This document shows positions 6,752-14,847 of a stretch of 35,720 nucleotides of DNA, piece by piece. The DNA is from Acidobacteriota bacterium (GTDB lineage: Bacteria > Actinomycetota > Acidimicrobiia > Acidimicrobiales > CADCSY01): NCBI GenBank assembly GCA_019510095.1, contig JAEKLB010000032.1, positions 1 through 35,720 on the forward strand, read 5' to 3'. The notes beneath the pieces were generated by a model that was not told the DNA's origin, did not search any database, and saw nothing but the letters and a program-made list of their open reading frames with translations. A program made the translations under genes and the position numbers. Every line of letters starts with the position of its first letter. The first letter of the stretch is position 1.

Positions 6752-8059
6752 GTGCTGCGGTTCGGCACGGACGGTGTCCGTGGCGTCGCCGGCGTCGAGC
6801 TCACACCGGAATACGCGCTCTCCCTCGGGCGGGCAGCAGCCCGCGTGCTCGGCGGGCCCCGGTTCCTGGTGGGCCGCGACACGCGTGAATCGGGCTCGCT
6901 GCTCGAGGCCGCGCTGGCAGCGGGCATGGCGGCCGAGGGTGTGGACGTCGAGCTGCTCGGTGTGCTGCCCACGCCGGGCGTGGCGTGGCACGCGGCGCGC
7001 GACGGTGTGCCGGCGGCCATGATCTCGGCGTCGCACAACCCGTATCAGGACAACGGCATCAAGCTCTTCGCGGCGGGCGGGTTGAAGCTCTCCGACGACG
7101 TGGAGCAGCGCATCGAGGCCGAGCTCGGCGGGGCGACGGCGGGCCCGGTCAGCGGGCTGGTGCGGCGGCGGGTGTTCCTCGCCGACGAGCCGTACCAGCA
7201 GTTCCTGGTGCAGTCGCTCGACGGTCGTGGCCTCGACGGCATCCACGTGGTGGTCGACTGCGCCAACGGCGCCGCGTCGCACGTGGCCCCAGCAGTGCTG
7301 GAGGCGCTCGGGGCACGGGTCGACGTCATGGGGGCAGAGCCCGACGGGCGAAACATCAACGACGGGTGCGGGTCGACGCATCCTGAAGCGCTGCAGCGGC
7401 GGGTCGTGGAGGTCGGCGCCGACGTCGGCCTGGCCTTCGACGGTGATGCCGATCGGGTCCTGGCCGTCGACGCGCGCGGGCGCCTGGTCGACGGCCACCA
7501 TCTCATCGCCATCTGCGCCATCGACCTCGCTGGTCGCGGCCTGCTCGCTGCCGACACTGTGGTCGTCACCGTGATGACGAACCTGGGCTTCCGGCTGGCG
7601 ATGGCCGAACGGGGCATCACCGTCGTGGAGACAGCGGTCGGCGACCGCTACGTGCTCGAGGCGCTCGGCCAGGGCGGGTTCTCGCTCGGTGGGGAGCAGT
7701 CGGGGCACCTCATCTTCAGCGACCTGGCGACCACGGGCGACGGCATCCTCTCCGGGCTGCAGGTGCTCGACCTGATGGCTCGCTCGGTGCGCCCGTTGGC
7801 CGATCTGGCTGCCGAGGCGATGACGTCCTTGCCCCAGGTGCTGCGCAACGTGAAGGTGAAGCAGCGAGGTCTCGATGTCGGTGCCGCCGTCGCCGAGGAG
7901 GTCGCGGCGGTCGAAGGTGAGCTCGGCGAGCGGGGGCGGGTGCTGATCCGGCCGAGCGGGACCGAGCCCCTCGTGCGAGTCATGGTCGAGGCCCCCACGG
8001 CCGAGGAGGCGGAATCAGCCGCCGCCCGGCTGGCCGCCGCCGTCGAGCGAGTCAGCTGA
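6752..8059 (+). CDS. glmM: Phosphoglucosamine mutase
   Basis: GlmM converts glucosamine-6-phosphate to glucosamine-1-phosphate for UDP-GlcNAc and peptidoglycan synthesis. The 435-residue product starts at a GTG two bases after rpsI and reads MLRFGTDGVRGVAG. The phosphoserine is S94 in ISASHNP, the metal loop is DGDADR from D230, and the sugar-binding GGEQSGH and phosphate-binding RPSGTEPLVRVM loops follow. Position after rpsI is the actinobacterial norm. Its last eight bases overlap the convergent flavodoxin-like gene. GlmS, which makes its substrate, is encoded 3 kb downstream. Confidence 0.96.
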   Translation: MLRFGTDGVRGVAGVELTPEYALSLGRAAARVLGGPRFLVGRDTRESGSLLEAALAAGMAAEGVDVELLGVLPTPGVAWHAARDGVPAAMISASHNPYQDNGIKLFAAGGLKLSDDVEQRIEAELGGATAGPVSGLVRRRVFLADEPYQQFLVQSLDGRGLDGIHVVVDCANGAASHVAPAVLEALGARVDVMGAEPDGRNINDGCGSTHPEALQRRVVEVGADVGLAFDGDADRVLAVDARGRLVDGHHLIAICAIDLAGRGLLAADTVVVTVMTNLGFRLAMAERGITVVETAVGDRYVLEALGQGGFSLGGEQSGHLIFSDLATTGDGILSGLQVLDLMARSVRPLADLAAEAMTSLPQVLRNVKVKQRGLDVGAAVAEEVAAVEGELGERGRVLIRPSGTEPLVRVMVEAPTAEEAESAAARLAAAVERVS

Positions 8060-8480
8060 CAGGCAGCACCGCGTCGAGCACCTGCTCCACCAGGGCAGTG
8101 CAGTCGCGCTCGACGTGGAAGCGACTCACGGCTTGCCCGCCGATGACCTCGGCCCCACGGTCCTCGACGATGGCGGCCAACTTCTGGACAGCGTGTCCCG
8201 GGTCGACCGCGTACGTGCAGAACACGAAGGCGGGCTTTCCCGTCATGAACGGCAGCGACCACAGCCGCGCCGCCCGCCCTGGCTTCTGACCGACGACGAA
8301 GATGCCGTCGGTCCAGGTGCCGACGATGACCAGCCTGGCTGCCGACAGGGCGGCCAGGTCGACCCGAGCAGCGGGTGAGACCGTGGTCTCGATGCCAGCG
8401 GCGCGCAGGCCTGCCGCGACGAGGTCGGCCGCCTTCCGCGTCGTGCCCGTCAAGCTCTCCCAGATCACCAGCGCGCTCAC
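8052..8480 (-). CDS. Flavodoxin-like protein
   Basis: This 142-residue protein begins MSALVIWESLTGTTRKAADLV: a beta strand followed by the Ser/Thr-rich phosphate loop (SLTGTT) that binds FMN phosphate in flavodoxins. The next strands, LVIVGTWTDGIF and PAFVFCTY, fit the flavodoxin fold. An electron-carrier or flavin-dependent redox role is likely, but the partner is unknown. It starts with GTG 56 bases downstream of the MatB-like gene on the same strand and overlaps the 3' end of glmM by eight bases. Confidence 0.8.
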   Translation of the reverse strand: MSALVIWESLTGTTRKAADLVAAGLRAAGIETTVSPAARVDLAALSAARLVIVGTWTDGIFVVGQKPGRAARLWSLPFMTGKPAFVFCTYAVDPGHAVQKLAAIVEDRGAEVIGGQAVSRFHVERDCTALVEQVLDAVLPVS

Positions 8481-8536
8481 AGCCGTTCTCTAGCAGAAAC
8501 CGGCTGGGTGGTCTCCAGGGAACACCGGCCCGGTGC

Positions 8537-9943
8537 TCATGCCAGCTCGGACCGCAATGCTGCCTTTTGCACCTTGCCCATGGCGTTTCTGGGGAGCTCG
8601 TCGACGACCACCACTCGCTTCGGCACCTTGAACGCGGCGAGGCGCGCCCGCGCCGAGGTTCGGATCGCTTCGGGGTCGAGGGCGGCGTTTGCTTCCGGAA
8701 CGATCACGGCGACGACCGCCTCGCCGAAGTCGGCGTCGGGGACGCCGATCACGGCGCTCTCGAGCACGCCGTCGATGGCGTCGAGGGCGTCCTCGACCTC
8801 CTTGGGGTACACGTTGAGCCCCCCGGAGATGATGAGGTCCTTCGACCGTCCGACGATGGTGAGGTAGCCCTCGTCGTCGAAGGTGCCGAGATCGCCGGTC
8901 TTGAAGAAGCCGTCCGTGGTGAATTCGGTGTCGTTGAGCTCGGGCCGGCGCCAGTAGCCGGGGAACACGTTGGGCCCCCGCAGCTCGATGCCACCCACGC
9001 CGCCGTCGTCCTGATCGGCCAGCCGGATCTCGACGCCGGGCAGCGGCAACCCGACGGTCCCTGGCTTGCGGGCGCCGTGGAGCGGGTTCGACGTGTTCAT
9101 CACCGTCTCGGTCATGCCGTAGCGCTCGAGGATGGCGTGGCCGGTTCGCGCCTCGAAGGCCTCGTGGGTGGAGGCCAACAGAGGGGCCGAACCCGACACG
9201 AACAAGCGCATGTTCCGGCAGACATCGGCCGTGAACCGCTCGTCGCCGAGGAGGCGTGTGTAGTGGGTCGGCACCCCCATGAACACCGTGCAACGGGGCA
9301 GCTCTTCGATCACCGCGTCAACGTCGAAGCGGGGGAGGAAGACCATGCCCGTGCCATTGGCCAGGACGCAGTTGAGGGCGACGAACAGCCCATGGGCATG
9401 GAAGATCGGCAGGGCGTGGAGCAGCACGTCGTCGGGGACGAAGCCCCACGCCTCGTGCAGCGCGGCGGCATTGGAGGCCAGGTTGGCCTGGGTGAGCATC
9501 GCTCCCTTCGGCCGGCCGGTCGTCCCGCTCGTGTAGAGCATCACCGCGACGTCGTCGGGCTCGGCCACGACGCTGTCGAAGGTGGTCGGCTGCGCCGCCG
9601 CCAGCCAATCGATGTCGGCGATCGATCGGACGACCACCGTCGGCTCGGCGTCGCCGACGATGGCTTCGACCTCACCGCCCGTGTAGCCGGGGTTCATCGG
9701 GAGGAACACCGCTCCTGCCCGTAGGCAGGCCAGGTACAGGAACACCACCTCCGGCGCCTTCTCCACGTGGGCGGCGACTCGGTCGCCGGGCCCCACGCCG
9801 GCCGCCCGCAGACCGTTGGCGATGGCGGCGCTGGCGGCGTCGGCGTCGCCGTAGGTGAAGGTCTGCCCCCCGGGGAGATCGAGCAGCACCGTCTCCGGCG
9901 CCGGCCGCCGGCGGGCAAACAGGGTGGGGAGCGTCCGGTTCAT
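8537..9943 (-). CDS. Acyl-CoA synthetase of the MatB (malonyl-CoA synthetase) type
   Basis: An ANL-superfamily adenylate-forming enzyme of 468 residues. The P-loop YTSGTTGRPKG is at 137-147, followed by LFVSGSAPLL, ERYGMTETVMNTSNP, GPNVFPGYWRRPE, the hinge GRSKDLIISGGLNVYPKE, and the C-terminal lysine in NAMGKVQKAAL. Several stretches (HALPIFHAHGLF, MGVPTHYTRLL, RYGMTETVMNTSNP, SGGLNVYPKEVE) resemble the MatB/ACSF3 branch, which converts malonate or methylmalonate + ATP + CoA to the CoA thioester. Substrate assignment is inference. Its ATG overlaps the stop of the upstream amidase gene (ATGA), so the two are probably made together. Confidence 0.85.
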   Translation of the reverse strand: MNRTLPTLFARRRPAPETVLLDLPGGQTFTYGDADAASAAIANGLRAAGVGPGDRVAAHVEKAPEVVFLYLACLRAGAVFLPMNPGYTGGEVEAIVGDAEPTVVVRSIADIDWLAAAQPTTFDSVVAEPDDVAVMLYTSGTTGRPKGAMLTQANLASNAAALHEAWGFVPDDVLLHALPIFHAHGLFVALNCVLANGTGMVFLPRFDVDAVIEELPRCTVFMGVPTHYTRLLGDERFTADVCRNMRLFVSGSAPLLASTHEAFEARTGHAILERYGMTETVMNTSNPLHGARKPGTVGLPLPGVEIRLADQDDGGVGGIELRGPNVFPGYWRRPELNDTEFTTDGFFKTGDLGTFDDEGYLTIVGRSKDLIISGGLNVYPKEVEDALDAIDGVLESAVIGVPDADFGEAVVAVIVPEANAALDPEAIRTSARARLAAFKVPKRVVVVDELPRNAMGKVQKAALRSELA

Positions 9944-11085
9944 GTCCAACTGTCGGCGATGGCGTCCTCGATGGCCAAGCCGGCCCGCAGCAGCTCGTCC
10001 TCCCTGCCCCATGGGCCGACGAGCTGGAGGCTGGCCGGCACCGGCCCGGCAGTGGGCACGGGCATCGACAGCCCGGGCACGCCGGCCAGGTTGGCCGCCC
10101 GGGTCCGGAGGACGACGTAGGACCGGCCCGGGTTCGACAGGGGCGGGGGCGGCTCGACCATGGTCGGCAGCGCCAGCAGATCGACCCGGCCGAACAGGCC
10201 CTCGAGCTGGCTGTGCCAGGTGGTGCGGTCGGCCTCGGCGGCGGCCCGGTCCTCGGCGGTGATGGCGGCGGCCGAGGCGAACCGCCGCAGCGTGTCGTCA
10301 CCGAGGCCCTCGGGCCGGTCACGGGCCAGCCAGCCGATGGTGTCGTGGACCTCGCCCAAGAGGACGACCCGTGCTGCGTCATCGGCGGTGTTCCACGCCA
10401 GGGGGTCGAGCCCGACGACGGTGATGGCGGCGGCCGAGAGGGCCCGGTCGATGGCGTCGTCGACGGCAGGATCGGCCGAGATCCGGATCCGGCCGACGAC
10501 GAGCGGTCGCGACTCGGCCAGGGCGAACCCCGGCTCGAGGAGGGCCATGCCGACGCCCAGCCCGGCGACGTCCCGCGCCAGGGGGCCAATGCTGTCCATG
10601 GTGGGGGCAAGGGCAGCAACGCCCTCCATCGGGAACCGGCCCCATGTCGTCTTGAGGCCGGCGATGCCGCAGCAGCCGGCTGGGAACCGGACGGAGCCCC
10701 CGGTGTCGGTGCCGAGGCCCAGGTCGACCTCGCCGCGCGCCACCGCCACCGCCGGCCCGCTCGACGACCCGCCAGGCACCAGGTCGGGGAATCGGGGGTT
10801 CACGGGCGTGCCGTACCACGGGTTGAGGCCGGTGGTGCCGAAGCCGAGCTCGTGCATGTTGGCCTTGCCGACGATCCGGGCGCCGGCCGCCCGCAGGCCG
10901 GCCAGGCAGGGGGCGTCGGTGGCCGCGGGCTGGGCGTGGTCGGCCACCGCCCGGCAGCCGTTGGTGGTGAGCACCCCTTCGACGTCGAAGACGTCCTTGA
11001 CCGCCACGGTGATCCCGTGACCCTCAGTCGCCAGCCGGGTGATGAACGTGGCGTCGGTAGCCTGGCCCTGCATGTGCGGCATCAT
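9940..11085 (-). CDS. Amidase signature family hydrolase
   Basis: Amidase signature enzymes hydrolyse amide bonds with a Ser-cisSer-Lys triad. Visible here: K30 in ITVAVKDVFDVEG, cis-Ser S107 in PGGSSSGPAVAVARG, and nucleophile S131 in TDTGGSVRFPAGCCGIAGLKTT. The N-terminus is short; the catalytic lysine is only 30 residues in. I chose ATG 11085 because AGGA lies five bases upstream; ATG 11073 is the alternative. Either way the gene meets glmS head to head, since the glmS ATG is at 11072. It is 381 residues long and its stop overlaps the start of the MatB-like gene. That pairing suggests an amide of malonate or a similar acid as substrate, as for malonamidase E2, but this is inference. GatA is unlikely because GatB and GatC are not adjacent. 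Confidence 0.85.
   Translation of the reverse strand: MMPHMQGQATDATFITRLATEGHGITVAVKDVFDVEGVLTTNGCRAVADHAQPAATDAPCLAGLRAAGARIVGKANMHELGFGTTGLNPWYGTPVNPRFPDLVPGGSSSGPAVAVARGEVDLGLGTDTGGSVRFPAGCCGIAGLKTTWGRFPMEGVAALAPTMDSIGPLARDVAGLGVGMALLEPGFALAESRPLVVGRIRISADPAVDDAIDRALSAAAITVVGLDPLAWNTADDAARVVLLGEVHDTIGWLARDRPEGLGDDTLRRFASAAAITAEDRAAAEADRTTWHSQLEGLFGRVDLLALPTMVEPPPPLSNPGRSYVVLRTRAANLAGVPGLSMPVPTAGPVPASLQLVGPWGREDELLRAGLAIEDAIADSWT
11058..11063 (+). promoter_or_regulatory. Candidate leaderless -10 box for glmS
   Basis: TAGCCT ends eight bases before the glmS ATG and lies inside the amidase coding sequence. The same hexamer precedes the 52-residue gene at 26247. No clear -35 box. Confidence 0.4.
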
Positions 11086-14000
11086 CGCGGTCCTGCAGCG
11101 GTCGTCGCGCCGCCCGGTTCCCGCCGTCGACGACCTGCGGGCACTCACCGAGCGGGCCGCCGCTGCCGGGCACGACGCCGAGGGTCTCAACCAGGCGGCG
11201 ACGGCCATCGAGGAGCTCGACCGGTTGCTACAGGGCAGCGTGGGCGTTCGGGCCCTGCTGGGCGACGAGCGCGCCCTGCACGCGCTCGACGAGCCGATGG
11301 CCAGGGTGCGCGCGACGACCGTCGAACAGGTCGAGGCGGCGATCGGAGAGGGCAGCCCGAGCTTCGACGAGCTGAGCGGTGCCGACCTCGAGGCGTTCAA
11401 CGCTGCCCTCCTCCGGCTGAAGGACGCCATCTGGGCGGTCGAGCGAGATCGGCTGCGGACCGCCAGGGAGGTGGCGGCGCTGGCTGGCGAGCTGCGCGGT
11501 GACGCCGCCGTCGAGGCGTTCACTGCCGTGCAGATCGCCCTCTCGGCCATCGACCGGCTCGAGGTGCGGGGCCGCGACTCGGCCGGCCTGCACCTGCTGG
11601 TCGAAGGCCACGGCCTCGACCTCGACGCGCCCGAGGTGGCCGAGCTGTTCGCCGGCCGGCTCACTGACCCGTTGTTCGAGTCGCTCGCCGTGCGCACGCC
11701 GAACGGCCTCCTCAGCTTTGCCTACAAGGCGGCCGCCGAGATCGGTGAGCTGGGCGACAACACCCGCGCCCTGCGCGCCGCCATCGTGTCCGACGAGCTG
11801 TTGCATCGGGCGCTTGCCGCTGACGCCGCCAGGGTCACGGTGCTGGGCCACACCCGCTGGGCCAGCGTGGGCATCATCTCCGAGGCCAACGCCCACCCGC
11901 TCAACTCCGACGAGGAAGGCATGGCCGGGCCGTACGTCACCGCCGCGCTCAACGGCGACGTCGACAACTACGCGGCCTTGCGCGATGCCAACGGCCTGCG
12001 GATACCGGCCGAGGTCACGACCGACGCCAAGGTCATCCCCGCGCTCGTCTCCCGCCGGCTGGCCGGCGGTGACGACGTGGTCACCTCGTTCCGGGAGACG
12101 GTCGCCTCCTTCGACGGCTCGGTCGCCATCGGTGCCAGCACCGCCACCGACCCGGGGCGCCTGTTGCTCGCTCTGCGGGGGAGCGGCCAGGCGCTGTATG
12201 TCGGTCTCGCCGAGGACGCGTTCATCGTGGCCAGCGAGCCCTACGGCCTGGTCGAGCAGACGACGCGCTATCTGCGCATGGACGGCGAGACGGCGTGGGG
12301 AGCCACAGGAACGGCTGGGCAGATCGTCGTGCTCGATCGCGAGGCGGCAGGAGACCTTGCTGGGGTCGGTCGGATGGCCTACGACGGCACCGAGCTGCCG
12401 GTCGATGCGTCGGAGGTGACGACCGCGTCGATCACGACCCGTGACATCGATCGGGGGTCGTCGCCCCACTACCTGCTCAAGGAGATCGGCGAGGCCTCGC
12501 AATCGTTCCGCAAGACCTTGCGGGGCAAGCTCGTCGAGCGGGGCGATCATCTCGGGGTCGTGCTGGGCGATGACACGCTGCCCAGTGCCGTTCGTGACCG
12601 GGTGGCCAGTGGCGCCATCGACCACGTCGTCGTCATCGGCCAGGGCACGGCGGCAGTGGCGGGTCAGGCGGTGGCCGCGGCCATCGAGCTCGCTACCCGC
12701 GGAACGGGCCTGCGGGTGGAGGCGGTCCTTGCGACCGAGCTGTCGGGCTTCCGGCTCGTCGACGAGATGGCGGGCACCCTCGTCGTCGCCATCAGCCAGT
12801 CCGGCACCACCACCGATACCAATCGCACCGTCGACCTCGTTCGCGCTCGCGGCGCGGCGGTGGTTGCCATCGTGAACCGGCGGAACAGCGATCTGGTGGA
12901 GAAGGCCGACGGCGTGCTCTACACGTCCGACGGGCGCGACGTCGAGATGAGCGTGGCCTCGACCAAGGCGTTCTACGCCCAGGTGGCGGCCGGGTTCCTG
13001 CTGGCGACCGCCATCGCCGAGGCGGCTGGTGTCGCCATCCTCGACGGGTCGTGGGCCGACGTGCTCCGCGGCCTCCACGACCTGCCTGCAGCCATGGACC
13101 TCGTGGTCGCCAACCGCCCCGCCATCGCCGATGCCGCCGCCGTCGCGCCGTCGCGCCGCTACTGGGCCGTGGTCGGTAACGGGCCCAACCGGATCGCGGC
13201 TGAGGAGATCCGGATCAAGCTGAGCGAGCTCTGTTACAAGTCGATCGCCTGCGACGGCACCGAGGACAAGAAGCACATCGACCTGTCGTCCGAGCCGCTC
13301 ATCCTGGTGTGCGCGGCCGGCCTCTCGGGTGCCAACGCCGACGATGTCGCCAAGGAGGTCGGCATCTACCGGGCGCACAAGGCCGCGCCCGTCGTCATCG
13401 CCACGGCCGGCGAGAACCGCTTCGCCGCGGCGATGGCCGTGATCGAGGTGCCTGCCGTGCACGAGGCGCTGGCGTTCGTGCTGTCGGCGATGGTCGGTCA
13501 TCTCTTCGGCTATGAAGCGGCGCTCGCCATCGACGCCCAGGCCCTACCGCTCCGCCAGATGCGAGCCGCCGTCGAGAAGGTGGCGTCGGCGCACCCCGAT
13601 GTCGTGCTGCACCTGCTGGCGGCCGAGCTGTCGGTTCCGTCGGCGCGCTTCGTCGATGCCCTCCGGGCTGGCGCCTACGACGGCCACCTCGAGGCGAGCA
13701 CGGCGCTGCGGGTCACGTCAGTGCTTCGCTACGCCCGCGGTCAGCTGCCACTCGAGGCCTACGAGCTCGACTTTGGTGCCATCGGCACGCCGAGCGTGGT
13801 CATCGACGATCTGGTTGCCGCCCTGACCAAGGCGATCGACGAGCTGACCCGGCCCATCGATGCCATCAAGCACCAGGCCAAGACCGTCACCGTGGGTATC
13901 TCCCGCTCGGAGGAGGACTTGTTCGCGGCGCCGGTGGTGCAGGCAGTGCTCGCCGCTGGTGCACCCCGAGATCGACTGACCTATCGATCGTTGCGCACGC

Positions 14001-14479
14001 TGGCCGCCCTCGACCCCGCCATCGCCACCATCACCGGGTACGTGCGGTACCAGGTCGAGGGCGATCCCGACGGCGACGCCACGATCACTGTGGTCGACAA
14101 GGGTGGGGTCGCGTCAGGCATGGCGTCGCGGGCCGACCACGGCGGACCGCTGCAGGGCACCAAGCACCGCGCCGCGCGCCAGCGATGGGTCACCGCGGTG
14201 ATGGGCTACGACGGTCGCACGCTCATCCACGTGCCGGAGACCAAGGGCAGCGAGACAACGGCCATCACGTCGTTGCACGTCGAGTTCCGTGACCGGATCG
14301 AGCCGGCGGTGGCGCGGGCGGTGCTCGAGGGCTACCAGGACCGGTTCGCCGCCATCCGGGAGGCGGTCACCGAGGTGGAGCCGACCTTCCGCGAGGAGGT
14401 CCTGGGCACCGTGCCCGTCACCGACCTGCTCACGCAACCGGTGCACTTCCTCGCCCGGCACTGGAAGGCGACGACATGA
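11072..14479 (+). CDS. glmS: Giant glutamine:fructose-6-phosphate aminotransferase-like protein (GlmS), 1135 residues
   Basis: GlmS makes glucosamine-6-phosphate from fructose-6-phosphate and glutamine. All functional parts are visible: nucleophile Cys2 in MCGIIAVLQ, which fixes the start; about 135 extra, mostly helical residues; RLEVRGRDSAG (about 164); GHTRWASVG (about 258); NGDVDNY and TTDAK (glutamine binding); SIS1 with ISQSGTTTDTN (about 574) and VASTKAF (about 627); SIS2 with GNGPN (about 701), KLSELCY and KKHIDL in place of the isomerase Glu and His. Normal GlmS is about 600-625 residues. Here roughly 300 more follow SIS2, including KHQAKTVTVG (about 932), which resembles the usual C-terminal LAKSVTVE, and then about 200 residues I do not recognise. 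It occupies the usual glmS place and its stop overlaps acpS (ATGA). Reading-frame integrity is good throughout. Confidence 0.88.
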   Translation: MCGIIAVLQRSSRRPVPAVDDLRALTERAAAAGHDAEGLNQAATAIEELDRLLQGSVGVRALLGDERALHALDEPMARVRATTVEQVEAAIGEGSPSFDELSGADLEAFNAALLRLKDAIWAVERDRLRTAREVAALAGELRGDAAVEAFTAVQIALSAIDRLEVRGRDSAGLHLLVEGHGLDLDAPEVAELFAGRLTDPLFESLAVRTPNGLLSFAYKAAAEIGELGDNTRALRAAIVSDELLHRALAADAARVTVLGHTRWASVGIISEANAHPLNSDEEGMAGPYVTAALNGDVDNYAALRDANGLRIPAEVTTDAKVIPALVSRRLAGGDDVVTSFRETVASFDGSVAIGASTATDPGRLLLALRGSGQALYVGLAEDAFIVASEPYGLVEQTTRYLRMDGETAWGATGTAGQIVVLDREAAGDLAGVGRMAYDGTELPVDASEVTTASITTRDIDRGSSPHYLLKEIGEASQSFRKTLRGKLVERGDHLGVVLGDDTLPSAVRDRVASGAIDHVVVIGQGTAAVAGQAVAAAIELATRGTGLRVEAVLATELSGFRLVDEMAGTLVVAISQSGTTTDTNRTVDLVRARGAAVVAIVNRRNSDLVEKADGVLYTSDGRDVEMSVASTKAFYAQVAAGFLLATAIAEAAGVAILDGSWADVLRGLHDLPAAMDLVVANRPAIADAAAVAPSRRYWAVVGNGPNRIAAEEIRIKLSELCYKSIACDGTEDKKHIDLSSEPLILVCAAGLSGANADDVAKEVGIYRAHKAAPVVIATAGENRFAAAMAVIEVPAVHEALAFVLSAMVGHLFGYEAALAIDAQALPLRQMRAAVEKVASAHPDVVLHLLAAELSVPSARFVDALRAGAYDGHLEASTALRVTSVLRYARGQLPLEAYELDFGAIGTPSVVIDDLVAALTKAIDELTRPIDAIKHQAKTVTVGISRSEEDLFAAPVVQAVLAAGAPRDRLTYRSLRTLAALDPAIATITGYVRYQVEGDPDGDATITVVDKGGVASGMASRADHGGPLQGTKHRAARQRWVTAVMGYDGRTLIHVPETKGSETTAITSLHVEFRDRIEPAVARAVLEGYQDRFAAIREAVTEVEPTFREEVLGTVPVTDLLTQPVHFLARHWKATT

Positions 14480-14847
14480 TCGGCATCGGTACCGATCTCG
14501 TCGAGCTCGACCGGTTTCGACTGGCACTGGCGCGCACGCCCTCGATCGTCGACCGGTTGTTCAGTGCCGAGGAGCGGGACTATGCCGGGCGCCAGGCTGA
14601 CCCGGCGCCTCGCCTGGCCGTGCGGTTCGCGGCCAAGGAGGCAGTGCTGAAGGCAATGGGCATCGGCCTGTGGAACTTCCCGCTACGCGAGATCGAGGTG
14701 GCGCGGGCCGAGTCCGGCGTGCCGTCGGTGGTGCTGCACGGCAAGGCGGCGGCGATGGCGGCCGACCGTGGTGTCGACCGCTGGCTGCTCACGCTCACCC
14801 ACACCGAATCCCTTGCCCAGGCGGTCGCGGTCGCGCTCCCGAGATGA
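14476..14847 (+). CDS. acpS: Holo-[acyl-carrier-protein] synthase
   Basis: AcpS transfers 4'-phosphopantetheine from CoA to the serine of acyl carrier protein, activating fatty acid synthesis. The 123-residue product has the two metal-binding motifs: MIGIGTDLVELDRF (D7) and RFAAKEAVLKAMGIG (E55). The C-terminal LTLTHTESLAQAVAVAL strand is typical. Its ATG overlaps the glmS stop, and its own stop overlaps the ATG of nnr, so translation of the three genes is probably coupled. This arrangement is common in actinobacteria. Confidence 0.95.
   Translation: MIGIGTDLVELDRFRLALARTPSIVDRLFSAEERDYAGRQADPAPRLAVRFAAKEAVLKAMGIGLWNFPLREIEVARAESGVPSVVLHGKAAAMAADRGVDRWLLTLTHTESLAQAVAVALPR

Noticed and set aside
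11228-13501. A 757-codon minus-strand open frame opposite glmS
   Set aside because: Reverse-frame shadow caused by codon bias; rich in H, R, G, V and without any family signature.
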